Counted from the first letter of the stretch, positions 9,875 through 18,790 are shown. The stretch: DNA of 64,000 bases from JABLTI01 sp035528035 (GCA_035528035.1 DATKZI010000014.1:186001-250000); one strand, 5' to 3'. Numbers and translations are program-made. The notes: a model not told the origin generated them from the letters alone.

Positions 9875-10948
9875 GGAATATTCTTTAATTAAAGCATCTA
9901 CTGTAGTATTTTCCTTGGAGGCGATATTTTTTAAAGAATTCCTACAAGTAATTTTCAAGGTATCAGTATTAGTAGAATTGATTATTTTTAATAATACAGG
10001 TACTGCTTTTAATGAACCAATCGTGCCAAGTGATCTTGCTATCTTAAATCTGAGATTCTCATTATGATCTTCTAAAAGATATTTTTCTAATATTTTTAAT
10101 GAAGAAATATCTCCAAGTTGGCTTAAAGCACCAACAATTTCTTCTTTAACAAATAGATCATCTTCCTGTTCATATTGTGTTTGTAATGATGATGCTAGAG
10201 ATCTATCACCAAGTCGATTTGATATACCACCTATAACAAAAGCAGCATTTTCACGTGCTATTGGTTTATCATCACTTAATTTTTCATTCAGTAATATTAA
10301 ATCTTCTTGAGTGCCATTACTGATTAACCAATAAGCGGCTCTCTTTCGTTCGCTTTCTTTTTTACTACCGAGTTTATCTAGAGCTTTAGCACTATCCATT
10401 CGAACACGATCATATCTGGTGACATTTTCTACCACACCATAAACAATTAATCCTATAACTACTACTGCAGGAATAACTATCCATAGCCACCATAAAACAT
10501 GTTGGTGTTCTAATCTAACTTGTGTAAGCATACTTGCAGGATTTAAATTTAAAAACACAAAGGTCCATTCTTCCCAATCAGGAATTACTACTGAAACAGA
10601 AAATACTTCGCCCCATTCTGTTATCTTATAATACCTATATTGAGTCATATTTTCTACTGTAACTACACCATCCAACATTTGATCCCATTCTGTTCTTGTA
10701 GTACAAAAGACATGTAATTCATATGTCTGTGGTACTGTTTCATTAAAAGTGACAGTTATGGTAAAACGCTGATTTTTATAATTCCTTATAGAATGGGTGA
10801 AGGCATTAGCATAACCAGGATCTATTGTTCTCGGTCTATCAAAATCCACTATACCTTCAACATTCATTGCTGTTGTTAGTTGGGTTATCATTAATACTGT
10901 AAAGGCAAGTATTCCAAATCTTATTAATCTTCTTGTAGCCTTGCTCAT
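9869..10948 (-). CDS. Single-pass membrane protein with cytosolic HEAT repeats
   Basis: 359 residues. A signal or anchor segment (~residues 7-27) precedes an outside domain of about 120 residues (~28-150). A strong membrane span follows (~residues 152-175). Residues ~190-355 form about five HEAT/PBS-lyase-like repeats, recognisable by recurring helix pairs such as ARENAAFVIGGI and RFKIARSLGTIGSLKAVPVL. The layout is receptor- or adaptor-like: an outside sensor and a cytosolic protein-binding solenoid. AGGAGAA precedes the ATG. It sits between its terminator and the bactofilin-like pair, all on the minus strand, but gaps of more than 100 bp argue against one operon. Confidence 0.85.
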   Translation of the reverse strand: MSKATRRLIRFGILAFTVLMITQLTTAMNVEGIVDFDRPRTIDPGYANAFTHSIRNYKNQRFTITVTFNETVPQTYELHVFCTTRTEWDQMLDGVVTVENMTQYRYYKITEWGEVFSVSVVIPDWEEWTFVFLNLNPASMLTQVRLEHQHVLWWLWIVIPAVVVIGLIVYGVVENVTRYDRVRMDSAKALDKLGSKKESERKRAAYWLISNGTQEDLILLNEKLSDDKPIARENAAFVIGGISNRLGDRSLASSLQTQYEQEDDLFVKEEIVGALSQLGDISSLKILEKYLLEDHNENLRFKIARSLGTIGSLKAVPVLLKIINSTNTDTLKITCRNSLKNIASKENTTVDALIKEYSE

Positions 10949-11094
10949 CGGCAGTTCTCCTATTTGAAATTTAATATATGCTTACATTTAATATTTTTGT
11001 ATGATATCAGAATAAACACTTATGAATATTTGCCTAAATTAAGAATATGTAAAATTTTAAAGTATTATTTTTATTTTTGAAATAAAAAAAAGAA

Positions 11095-12270
11095 TTAATA
11101 GGCTTTAGGAGTTGGTAAAGCCTTAACTTTCTTAGGTTCGGAATGTAACTTTGATCCCTTTTCTAAATAGACCTCTGTTGTGTATAATATTTCACCTGAA
11201 ATCCTTGCATTTTCTTCAATTGTTATGTTATCACCGTAAACATTCCCTACTCGAGCATTTTCTTCAATTCTAATTTCAGACCCATAGAGATCTTGAGTTA
11301 TTGCACGTGAAGAAACAATAATTCTTTTTGCTTCTACAACACCAATTACTTCCCCACGTTTTTTTATTTTAAAGTAATTAGCTTTGATAAATTTGGCTTC
11401 TATTTTTCCACCAATGTCAATCTCATCTGCAATGATTACTTTTTCTACATAACAAGAACCACCGACAAGTAATTTTCCAGAACACGTAAGGTTTTCTTTG
11501 CACATGAAGGAACCACCTATCTTTATAGATTCACCTTCAGCATTTCCCTCTATTTTTATGGAACCACCAACATCTATATGTTTAAAGTTTACATTACTAT
11601 TTGCGGTAAAAGACCCTCCAACTGATAATTCAGTAACTTTTGCTTCAGCGCCAAAACCAATAGAACCTCCAACATCTATTGAAGAAATATCTACTTTATC
11701 TTCAGATCTAAAAGATCCACCGACACGTATTGTTTTGAATTCGCCACTGGTGACTTTCACAGAACCACCAACTTTAATTTCATCTACAATTCCATGATTA
11801 AATAATTTTACAGTACCACCGACAGCAACAGTTCCAATGTTACTTTGACCATATACTTTTAAAGTACCGCCAATTTTAATTGTTTCAATTTGTGTTTTTC
11901 CACCAAATTTCCCTGTACCGCCAATTTTAACATTTTCACAGAGGGTATTAGCTTCTACATTAAGTGATCCACCTACTGTAACCTCAGGACAGGTAAAATT
12001 CCCACTAACATCCAGCTTATTGTCAACTTGTGCATAATGTTGTAATTCCAAATTACCAATTATTTCGAAGGAACCATTTTTCACTCTAAGATTTCTTGCA
12101 ATTAAATTGCCTTCACAAGTAATATCACCTTTAGCTATTATAGCTCCATCAACAACTATAGTACCTGATTCAGCTACTAGAGTTACATCTTTCTCTAGTT
12201 TTAAATTACCTTTGACTTTACTTAGACTTACTGTTTGCCCTCGTTCAATAATTCTTTCAGATTCTGCCAT
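11095..12270 (-). CDS. Bactofilin-like polymer-forming beta-helix protein, paralogue A
   Basis: 391 residues with no signal peptide or membrane span. Most of the chain is a regular repeat of about 18-20 residues with a conserved glycine turn (VGGS/IGGT pattern, at least ten copies). A more basic C-terminal segment ends in EPKKVKALPTPKAY. This is the pattern of right-handed beta-helices that self-assemble, as in bactofilins (DUF583 family). Bacterial bactofilins are shorter (about 100-200 residues), so this would be an extended version. The upstream gene encodes a clear paralogue, and the promoter carries the operator described at 12311-12351. Cytoskeletal or scaffold function is inferred. Confidence 0.85.
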   Translation of the reverse strand: MAESERIIERGQTVSLSKVKGNLKLEKDVTLVAESGTIVVDGAIIAKGDITCEGNLIARNLRVKNGSFEIIGNLELQHYAQVDNKLDVSGNFTCPEVTVGGSLNVEANTLCENVKIGGTGKFGGKTQIETIKIGGTLKVYGQSNIGTVAVGGTVKLFNHGIVDEIKVGGSVKVTSGEFKTIRVGGSFRSEDKVDISSIDVGGSIGFGAEAKVTELSVGGSFTANSNVNFKHIDVGGSIKIEGNAEGESIKIGGSFMCKENLTCSGKLLVGGSCYVEKVIIADEIDIGGKIEAKFIKANYFKIKKRGEVIGVVEAKRIIVSSRAITQDLYGSEIRIEENARVGNVYGDNITIEENARISGEILYTTEVYLEKGSKLHSEPKKVKALPTPKAY

Positions 12271-12310
12271 TAATAATCACCTTTATTTTAAGATAACAAA
12301 CCATTTTTAG

Positions 12311-12351
12311 TATTTAAAGCAAATTCACAATTTGAGGTCACTTATTGTGAC
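12311..12351 (-). promoter_or_regulatory. Promoter of bactofilin-like gene A: TATA box plus GTCAC-N5-GTGAC operator
   Basis: Read on the minus strand, GTCAC-N5-GTGAC (12337-12351, centre 12344) is followed by a TATA element GCTTTAAATA (12311-12320). The distance from palindrome centre to the first T of TTTAAA is 26 bp. The same spacing occurs upstream of the genes starting at 13583 and 27485. There is no second palindrome upstream here; the terminator of the preceding gene occupies that place. Confidence 0.7.
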
Positions 12352-12372
12352 TTACTATCTAAAGATTTTACC

Positions 12373-12404
12373 AAAAAAGGAAGCTATTCCTTCTAGGAAT
12401 AGCT
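12373..12404 (-). terminator. Hairpin plus T6 terminator of bactofilin-like gene B
   Basis: AGCTATTCC (12382-12390) and GGAATAGCT (12396-12404) form a perfect 9-bp stem with a 5-nt loop. On the minus strand it is followed by TCCTTTTTTGG. It lies directly after the stop of the 12411-13583 gene and before the promoter of the next gene. Confidence 0.7.
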
Positions 12405-12410
12405 ACGAAA

Positions 12411-13583
12411 TTATATTTTAGGTAATGGTAAACTTTCCACCTTTTTAGGTTTAGCGCGAATCTTTGCTTTTTCTTCAGCATCAATTGCTTCGGTATATTC
12501 AACTTTACCACATAGTACTGCATAATCTTCGATGATAATAGATCTAGCAAAAACATTTCTAGCTCTACTTTTTTCATACATTACTAATTCATCAACGTAT
12601 AGATTTCTTGCTCTTGCTTTTTCACTTAATGTAACCGTTTGAGCTTGAACTATTCCACGAAGTATTCCTCTTTTTGCTACGCGTATTGAGTTAGCTTTAA
12701 TAAAATGACCTATTATTTTTTTACCAACAGACAGATCTTTTGTTAAAAGATTACCTCGAGCTATACAACTAAATCCTGCTTTGATAGATTCTGTAAGTTC
12801 AAGATCAGAACCACTTTTTACACTAAAACCAGCAGAAACTTTTTCACCTGAACCACCTTGCTTTAATTTTACGTTAAAACCTGCTGAAAGTGAATCAAAT
12901 GATAATCTCTTCTTAGATTTTATTGAGAAACCAGCATTACCATTTTTCACATTACCTGCGTTCATTTTGATACTAAAGCCTGCATTAGCTCTTTCAATTT
13001 CTACATTACCAACTGTTATTACTGATAATCCAGCATTTACAGAGGTAATTTTTCCCTGCTCAGCAAATATTCTTGTTCCAGAATTAACATCTTCAATATC
13101 TAATATACCATATAATTTTGCTTTAGTACCAGTTTTTATAGAACCAATAGTATGTTTACCATGTAAGACTGTTCTGGTTCCTGTTTTTACTGATTCAATT
13201 TTGTTTTCACCATTTAGAATCGCTTGTACACCAGCTTTTACAGAATCAGCTGTTGTACCTTTTGCTACCTTCACGGTTATACCAGCTCTAATCTCCTCAG
13301 CTATTACCTTCCCTTTAACTATTAGCGATTTATCAACATCTATCTCTTTCTCTACTTTTAGATCACCTAAAATTTTAACTGACCCTTTATCACTTCGAAT
13401 ACTTCGGACTTCTAAATTTCCTTTGCATTTAAAACCACCTTTATTCTTAATTCGACCATTAACGACGATGGTTTTATTTTTAGCGATAATAACAGCTCCT
13501 TTGCCTAATTTTAAATCGCCATCTACTTCAGAGAGTTTTTGGCGAGAATATTTTTTGTATGAAGTTCGCTTTTTAATAGCCAT
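12411..13583 (-). CDS. Bactofilin-like polymer-forming beta-helix protein, paralogue B
   Basis: 390 residues, collinear with the downstream paralogue A. It has the same short N-terminal segment, a central series of ~18-20-residue repeats and the same kind of ending (AKPKKVESLPLPKI versus EPKKVKALPTPKAY). The repeat core differs: turns here read AGFSIK, KTGTK and NAGLS in place of VGGS, so the pair has diverged in the repeated face. No membrane segment is seen, so it is probably a cytosolic polymer. The start is supported by AAGGTG 7 nt upstream. Its promoter has two palindromes. A 284-codon open frame on the opposite strand is only its antisense shadow. Confidence 0.85.
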   Translation of the reverse strand: MAIKKRTSYKKYSRQKLSEVDGDLKLGKGAVIIAKNKTIVVNGRIKNKGGFKCKGNLEVRSIRSDKGSVKILGDLKVEKEIDVDKSLIVKGKVIAEEIRAGITVKVAKGTTADSVKAGVQAILNGENKIESVKTGTRTVLHGKHTIGSIKTGTKAKLYGILDIEDVNSGTRIFAEQGKITSVNAGLSVITVGNVEIERANAGFSIKMNAGNVKNGNAGFSIKSKKRLSFDSLSAGFNVKLKQGGSGEKVSAGFSVKSGSDLELTESIKAGFSCIARGNLLTKDLSVGKKIIGHFIKANSIRVAKRGILRGIVQAQTVTLSEKARARNLYVDELVMYEKSRARNVFARSIIIEDYAVLCGKVEYTEAIDAEEKAKIRAKPKKVESLPLPKI

Positions 13584-13627
13584 AATATTTCACCTTGATT
13601 ATTTGATATACTATAAATCGTTTATTT

Positions 13628-13699
13628 CTTTATAAAGCAATTTCACATTTTGTAGTCTCGAAATGAGACCACTACTTGTGAGGTCACAAGTTGTGACCT
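13628..13699 (-). promoter_or_regulatory. Promoter of bactofilin-like gene B with two palindromic operators
   Basis: On the minus strand, in order: AGGTCACAA-N-TTGTGACCT (13681-13699, perfect 9-bp arms), GTCTC-N5-GAGAC (13655-13669) and TATA box CTTTATAAAG (13628-13637). The palindrome centres are 28 bp apart, and the proximal one is 26 bp from the TATA box. The whole region aligns almost base for base with the promoter upstream of 27485. Confidence 0.75.
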
Positions 13700-13712
13700 T
13701 AATAGAAAATGA

Positions 13713-14591
13713 TTACTTCCTACTTGTTAGAAAAGTAACAATGTCCAAGAGCATTTTTGGTGTATCAGAAAAAATTCCATCTACACCCCAATCTAATAAG
13801 CGAAACATATCACCTGGATCATTTATTGTCCATACATGAATTGCAATGTCCATCATTTGACCAACTTTTACGAATTTTTTATCAGAAAAAACACTCATAG
13901 GTCCAAATTTCTCAGGTATTTGCAAAGCAAAATAAGGTTGGGCTTTACCTAAAATATCTTCTTGTTTTAATTGGTTTTCTTGTGAATAATCAAATCCTTT
14001 GTTTTTTCTAATCCATTTATTTACTTTATACCTATATTTTAAAATTTCATAAGGACTAGCACTTGTAGGAGCGCCTGATATAGTTCTAAAAATTCTCAGT
14101 TGTCTATGATGAAATGACCCTATCATCACTCTGTCTTCTGCATCAAGTTCCTTTAATTTCTTAGAGAGAACCACTGGTGCATCAGTAAACCTATCTTTAA
14201 TATCCATATTGAATTTCATTTTTGGATACCGTGTTAGAATTTCTTCTAATGTTTGAATTTGCAAACCTTTTCCTCTAAATGGAAATATTCCCTCTAATTC
14301 CTCAACTCCCCTGAATCTATAACCTTGATCTAATTGTTTTATTTCATTAAGAGTAAGAGATCTTACAGTTCCTTTACTATTTGTGGTTCTATCCACTCTA
14401 GCGTCGTGAAAGAAAATAATTTCATTATCTTTAGTTACTCTGAGATCAGTTTCTACTACATCTACTTTTAATTTAATAGCATCAGCATAGGCTAAGAGAG
14501 TATTTTCAGGAGCATTAGCACTATCTCCTCGATGAGCCATTACTAAAGGTCTCTTTCCTTTCAGGAAAGGTACAGGACTTTTTCGCCACAT
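13713..14591 (-). CDS. Glycerophosphodiester phosphodiesterase
   Basis: 292 residues. The GDPD signature is clear: MAHRGDSANAPENT near residue 18 (catalytic His-Arg and metal Glu), then VVETDLRVTKDNEIIFFHDARVDRTT (metal Glu/Asp and second catalytic His; cited in part, residues ~45-70), and a C-terminal WTINDPGDMFRLLDWGVDGIFSDTP. It hydrolyses deacylated phospholipid headgroups to glycerol phosphate and an alcohol. In an archaeon the substrate would be glycerol-1-phosphate- or glycan-linked diesters. No signal peptide is seen, so it is probably cytosolic. No lipid gene adjoins it. It shares the upstream gap with fae-hps, which is divergent. Confidence 0.92.
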   Translation of the reverse strand: MWRKSPVPFLKGKRPLVMAHRGDSANAPENTLLAYADAIKLKVDVVETDLRVTKDNEIIFFHDARVDRTTNSKGTVRSLTLNEIKQLDQGYRFRGVEELEGIFPFRGKGLQIQTLEEILTRYPKMKFNMDIKDRFTDAPVVLSKKLKELDAEDRVMIGSFHHRQLRIFRTISGAPTSASPYEILKYRYKVNKWIRKNKGFDYSQENQLKQEDILGKAQPYFALQIPEKFGPMSVFSDKKFVKVGQMMDIAIHVWTINDPGDMFRLLDWGVDGIFSDTPKMLLDIVTFLTSRK

Positions 14592-14701
14592 AATGTATAA
14601 TTGTAAATTTTACTAGAAAAAGAATCTTTTGGAAAATCAAGTAAATAATCCAAATGATAACATCTAGAAATTAGCAAGCTATTAAAACAATAAATCAGAT
14701 A

Positions 14702-14740
14702 GATTTATTAAAAGAAAGCTTTCTGTGTTTAAACACAGAA
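14702..14740 (+). promoter_or_regulatory. Perfect 20-bp palindrome between TATA-like element and fae-hps
   Basis: TTCTGTGTTTAAACACAGAA at 14721-14740 is a perfect inverted repeat with no spacer. It follows a TATA-like GATTTATTAAAAG (14702-14714) and ends 32 bp before the TTG start. That places it over or just before the expected transcription start, a typical site for a repressor. Confidence 0.6.
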
Positions 14741-14772
14741 CTAAATAAATTCATTAATGGTGGTAAGTAAAA

Positions 14773-16011
14773 TTGGCAGACTTTTTTATAGGAGAAGCTC
14801 TCCAAGGTAAAGGAGATGAGCTTGCCCATATAGATCTGATGATTGGAGATAAAGATGGACCAATCGGTCATGCTTTTGCAAATGGAATGACACAATTATC
14901 TAAAGGACACACTCCATTATTAGCATTAATTAAACCCAATCTAAGTCCTCATCCAAGAACTTTAATTGTTCCAAAGGTAACAATTGAAAATCTTGAGCAA
15001 GCAGAGAAAATATTTGGCCCAGCTCAAATGGCTGTAGCGAAAGCAGTGGCAGATGCTGCTGCTGAAGGGGATATTCCACAAGGGAAACTCTATGATTATG
15101 TTGTTATAGTTAGCGTTTATATTCATCCAAAAGCAGTAAATGAAGCAAAAATATATTATTATAATTATGGTGCAACAAGATTAGCACTCAAACGTGCTTT
15201 GAGTAACTATCCACCTATGAAGAAGCTTTTAGAAGAAAAAGATAGAGCGAAGCATCCTTTTATGTCGTTCAGACCTCAAACACTTTGGAATCCACCTTAT
15301 TTACAAATAGCTTTAGATGTAGGATCCCTATCACAAGCAGTGAAAATTGTTGAAGATTTACCAAAATCTGAAAGATTGATCATTGAAATTGGCACTCCCT
15401 ACATAAAACAATATGGTATCGAGGAAACTGTTGAAAGAATGAGACAGATTAAACCAGGAGCCTATATAATTGCTGATATGAAAACACTAGATGTTGGTCG
15501 TGCAGAGGTTGATTCTGCAGCAGATGCAACAGCTAATGCAGTAGTTGTCTCAGGAATTGCTCCGATTGATACTATTACAGAATTTATCCGTGAGTGTAAT
15601 AAACGAGGAGTACACGCTTGGGTGGATTCATTAAATACTAATCAAGTAGAATTCATTGCTATGTTAGAAGCACTTAAAGAAAAGCCAAAGGTAGTAATCC
15701 TTCATAGAGGTATCGATCAAGAAACAGCTCAAAGTGAAGGTGCTGAGAAAAAAGAAGGAACTTCAGCTAGTAGAACCGTTTGGGGCGATATCAAGAAAAT
15801 TAAGAAAATTACAGGTGGCTTAGTAGCAGTAGCAGGTGGTTTGAAACCCGGTAAACCACTTGAAGAAGCAATGAAATCTGGTGCAGATATTTTCATCGTT
15901 GGAAGATACATTTATCGTTCCAGTGATGTAAATAGAGCAGCAATGCGTTTCCTTGATGAAATGGAAATTGAAGCAGATACTATGCGATTATTTGACAAAT
16001 TAGACTATTAG
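14773..16011 (+). CDS. Bifunctional formaldehyde-activating enzyme / 3-hexulose-6-phosphate synthase
   Basis: 412 residues, a Fae-Hps fusion known from archaea. Residues ~1-165 are Fae: VGEAL-like FIGEAL, AHIDLMIG with the catalytic His at residue 19, and FGPAQMAVAKAVADAAAEG. Residues ~175-410 are Hps, an OMP-decarboxylase-like barrel: LQIALDVG, IEIGTPYIKQYG, ADMKTLDVG and a C-terminal GGLKPG...IFIVGRYIY. Fae condenses formaldehyde with tetrahydromethanopterin. Hps joins formaldehyde to ribulose 5-phosphate or runs in reverse to make pentose. In archaea the fusion is often used for pentose synthesis and formaldehyde capture. Start TTG follows GGTGG. It has its own promoter and a strong terminator, so it is monocistronic. 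Confidence 0.95.
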   Translation: MADFFIGEALQGKGDELAHIDLMIGDKDGPIGHAFANGMTQLSKGHTPLLALIKPNLSPHPRTLIVPKVTIENLEQAEKIFGPAQMAVAKAVADAAAEGDIPQGKLYDYVVIVSVYIHPKAVNEAKIYYYNYGATRLALKRALSNYPPMKKLLEEKDRAKHPFMSFRPQTLWNPPYLQIALDVGSLSQAVKIVEDLPKSERLIIEIGTPYIKQYGIEETVERMRQIKPGAYIIADMKTLDVGRAEVDSAADATANAVVVSGIAPIDTITEFIRECNKRGVHAWVDSLNTNQVEFIAMLEALKEKPKVVILHRGIDQETAQSEGAEKKEGTSASRTVWGDIKKIKKITGGLVAVAGGLKPGKPLEEAMKSGADIFIVGRYIYRSSDVNRAAMRFLDEMEIEADTMRLFDKLDY

Positions 16012-16042
16012 GAGTTTATTCAAACTCCACTTCTTATTTTTT
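16011..16042 (+). terminator. Hairpin plus T-tract terminator of fae-hps
   Basis: GGAGTTT (16011-16017) and AAACTCC (16022-16028) form a perfect 7-bp stem with a 4-nt loop. It starts on the last base of the stop codon and is followed by TTCTTATTTTTT. Confidence 0.7.
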
Positions 16043-16136
16043 CATTTAAAATTTTTAAATTGGATAGTCTGCTTCATTTTAGTTCAATATAAATACCAAA
16101 ATTTTACTTGTTTTTATGAAGAATAAATAAAATAAT

Positions 16137-16469
16137 CTATTTCTCCTTTTCCTTTGCTTTTTCTACTTCAGCTGTTTCAATATCTTTAGTTAAGGAACTT
16201 ATTTGTCTTTTAAATTTTATAAATCTTATAAACCCAAGTATTAAAATCCCAAATGAAATTACAATCAAAATCCATCCTATAACAATAATTGGTATAGAAT
16301 TTAAATTCTCAAATAATTTTATTAAACCAAAACCAGTTGCTCCTGAAGCAAGTGCAGTTCTAACATATGATAATAAAGTTCTTTCATTTGCTAATGCTGT
16401 TCTGTCTGCAGCTAAATGATCTCTTATAATTAGCTCTTTAGGATCTACTTTGTAGTATTTTTCAGGCAA
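16137..16469 (-). CDS. DUF202 family small membrane protein
   Basis: 110 residues. The DUF202 hallmark DHLAADRTALANERTLLSYVRTALA lies at residues ~16-40 (cited by its core ALANERTLLSYVRTA). Two membrane spans follow (~residues 45-62 and ~68-90), then a charged C-terminal helix rich in E and K. The start is a TTG with GGGTG 6-7 nt upstream. The family (YidH-like) is widespread in bacteria and archaea; its biochemical role is unknown. It faces fae-hps convergently. Confidence 0.9.
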   Translation of the reverse strand: MPEKYYKVDPKELIIRDHLAADRTALANERTLLSYVRTALASGATGFGLIKLFENLNSIPIIVIGWILIVISFGILILGFIRFIKFKRQISSLTKDIETAEVEKAKEKEK

Positions 16470-16913
16470 TTATTACACCCTTCTTTTTATCAATAATAAT
16501 TTATCATTATTAAATTAAAAATTTAATTAATTAAAAGCTTAACAAGAATCATTATTCAAACTAAATTATTTATATATCGAAGTTAGCGATTACAGTAGAA
16601 TAAAAGGTCAGTTAATAATTAACACTTTCATGTTAATTTTAAGATCATATTTGGGCAATATTGCCGCTAAATAGCATCAATGATGTTTATAATAGGTTAT
16701 TTAAAGATAATAGCTAATAGTAAATTGGCGAAAAAAAAGCCTTCAAAAAGACCCACAAAAGAATAGGAGTAAGATAGCTTTTGTGAAGGGATTTCTGAAG
16801 GAAAAAGACTACAAAAGAATATTGCAACGCCTAAGATCCTGATGGTTTTGCAAAACGCTTGAAATTGTCGTTTTTTCGCCACTTTTTATGTACGGCATTT
16901 TTTTGGTTTAATT
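16470..16913. other. Intergenic region with short repeats and palindromes
   Basis: 444 bp. It holds GGCAATATTGCC (16654-16665) and GTTTTGCAAAAC (16845-16856), both perfect 12-bp palindromes. It also has a near-direct repeat AAAAAGAC-ACAAAAGAATA (about 16745-16765 and 16802-16821), and an outer inverted repeat TGGCGAAAAAA/TTTTTTCGCCA (16726-16736 and 16871-16881). A 61-codon minus-strand frame (16697-16882) starts with GTG, has no ribosome-binding site and no recognisable product; I do not call it. The arrangement could be a decayed small element or a pair of regulatory sites. Nothing else is seen. Confidence 0.45.
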
Positions 16914-18629
16914 TTAATGTTTTAATTTTCGTAATAATTCTTTGTACCCTAAACAATTTAGGAGATGTTTTTTCTCACACCAACCTCTTCGAGCAATATT
17001 AATTCCCCAGGTTATATTTTCTAAATCTTTTGTATAATGAGCATCAGTTCCAATATATACTGGAAGCTTAACCCTTATATCAAAAACAATATAATCATCA
17101 ATATCTTGTCTATTTGGTTGAGCATTGATTTCTAGGAAGGTATTTGTTTCTTTGCCCTTTTCTACTATCTTTGAAAAATTAAGATTATATCCTTCACGTT
17201 TTTCAAACATTCTTCCTGTAGGATGACCAATTGCATTAATATATTCGTTATCCATTGCTGTTAGTATTCGTTGTGTCATTTCTTCTTCTGATAGATCAAA
17301 TAGTGAATGGATTGAGGCAATTACAAATTCTGCTTCAATTAGCATTTCTTTTGGAGCATCGATTTTCCCTTCTTTTGTTATATCCACTTCAATGCCATGC
17401 AAAATTTTTATTTCAAAATCAGAAACTAAATTCTCTAATTCTTTCTTTTGTTCATTAAACCTAGTTTTATTTAATGGTCTATAGATTGGTATTTTTCCTA
17501 CGTGATCAGTTATTGCTATATATTCTAAACTGCTATTATCTGCTGCAGTTATCATTTCTTTTAAGGAAGCTTTTCCATCTGACCAATTTGTATGAATGTG
17601 TAAATCACCCATAATGTCTTCTCTTGTAATTAACCTTGGTAAGCTATTACTCATAGCGGCTTCTATTTCTCCTCTATCTTCGCGTAATTCAGGTGGTATA
17701 AAACTCATTCCCATCGCTTTATAGATTTCAGTTTCAGTTAAACTTGCTATTAGTTCATCGTTTTTTTCTTTGAACAAACCATATTCATTAAGAGTTAGGT
17801 TCTTTTTATCGCAAATTGTTCGTAATTTTATTGTATGTGCTCTTGATCCAGTTGAATATAACAACCCTGCTCCATAGGAGTTCTCTTCCAATAATCGTAG
17901 GTCTACATTAAGGTCATTTACTAATTTTACCGTTGATTTTGAGCTGCCTGTAACGATTACCTCACTAACTTCAGTCATTTCAGTAAAAAGCTTCATTACC
18001 TGTTCAAAATTAGCTGGATCACCAACTGCATGAATATCTAAATCCCTTACAGTTGATTTCTTTCTTCTAAACGAACCACCAATGTCAACTTTTAGTAGAA
18101 GGTTTGTATTCACTAAAAAATCGCTGATTTTAAAAGCATGTTGCTCAATATTCGGTAGAGGTTTTTGTTCAGATTTAACTGACTTCAATGCATTAGCTAT
18201 TTTTGCTACTTTTGCTTCAGTAAATCCTGGTAATGAAAGCAATAAACCATTCCCAATTGCTTCTTCTAAGCCTTTTATTGATTTTATCCCTAATTCATGA
18301 TATAGTCGTCCAGCAGTTTTTCCGCCAATACCTTCAATTTTCATTAAAGAGGTTACTTCTAATGGTATTTGTTTGAGTAATTTATCTAAATAATATAATT
18401 TACCTGTTTCTACAATTTCCTTAATTTTCCCACCAATAGCTTCACCTATCCCTGGAACATCTTCTATTTTTTTCTCTTTTACTAGATTCTCTACATCCTC
18501 AGTTATTTCTTTTAATGCTTCCACAGCTTTTCTATAAGCTCGTATTTTATAGACACTTTCTCCTAAAATTTCTAATATATCCCCAACATTTGTTAGAAGA
18601 TTTATTACCAAATCGTTTTTCAATTCCAT
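16914..18629 (-). CDS. polX: Family X DNA polymerase with C-terminal PHP domain (PolX)
   Basis: 571 residues, the usual length of prokaryotic PolX. Helix-hairpin-helix motifs lie at ~57-70 (VPGIGEAIGGKI) and ~98-111 (IEGIGGKTAGRL). The polymerase palm has GSFRRKKSTVRDLD (185-198) with the two metal-binding aspartates, and a third Asp in NVDLRLL. The PHP domain begins near residue 340 with GDLHIHTNWSDG and ends with HPTGR and GTDAHYTKDL, so its metal ligands look intact. The enzyme fills short gaps in base excision repair, and the PHP domain supplies 3'-5' exonuclease or AP-related activity. It is isolated from other repair genes. Confidence 0.95.
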   Translation of the reverse strand: MELKNDLVINLLTNVGDILEILGESVYKIRAYRKAVEALKEITEDVENLVKEKKIEDVPGIGEAIGGKIKEIVETGKLYYLDKLLKQIPLEVTSLMKIEGIGGKTAGRLYHELGIKSIKGLEEAIGNGLLLSLPGFTEAKVAKIANALKSVKSEQKPLPNIEQHAFKISDFLVNTNLLLKVDIGGSFRRKKSTVRDLDIHAVGDPANFEQVMKLFTEMTEVSEVIVTGSSKSTVKLVNDLNVDLRLLEENSYGAGLLYSTGSRAHTIKLRTICDKKNLTLNEYGLFKEKNDELIASLTETEIYKAMGMSFIPPELREDRGEIEAAMSNSLPRLITREDIMGDLHIHTNWSDGKASLKEMITAADNSSLEYIAITDHVGKIPIYRPLNKTRFNEQKKELENLVSDFEIKILHGIEVDITKEGKIDAPKEMLIEAEFVIASIHSLFDLSEEEMTQRILTAMDNEYINAIGHPTGRMFEKREGYNLNFSKIVEKGKETNTFLEINAQPNRQDIDDYIVFDIRVKLPVYIGTDAHYTKDLENITWGINIARRGWCEKKHLLNCLGYKELLRKLKH

Positions 18630-18730
18630 CTACCGCCTATAACTCAATCTTTTATCATCTATTATTCTTTAAAAAACAATAAAAATCTTGTCTTTTTTAT
18701 CTTCTTTTCATATATTTGAATGAAAGAAAA

Positions 18731-18757
18731 AATATATAAATATTAAGCGATATATCG
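18731..18757 (+). promoter_or_regulatory. TATA box and CGATATATCG palindrome before the 18791 gene
   Basis: AATATATAAAT at 18731-18741 is a strong archaeal TATA box. The perfect 10-bp palindrome CGATATATCG (18748-18757) falls near the expected transcription start, with the ATG 33 bp further on. A three-codon frame (ATG GAT TAG at 18781) overlaps the leader. Confidence 0.45.
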
Positions 18758-18790
18758 TTTCAATAGGATATAGAGGTTAGATGGATTAGG

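Noticed and set aside
12781..13635. A 284-codon open frame on the plus strand
   Set aside because: It is the antisense of the bactofilin-like gene at 12411-13583; its proline/serine-rich translation mirrors the repeat of the real gene, and the minus-strand gene has a Shine-Dalgarno and a promoter.
16697..16882. A 61-codon minus-strand frame with two hydrophobic stretches
   Set aside because: It has a GTG start, no ribosome-binding site and lies over short repeats; no coding support.
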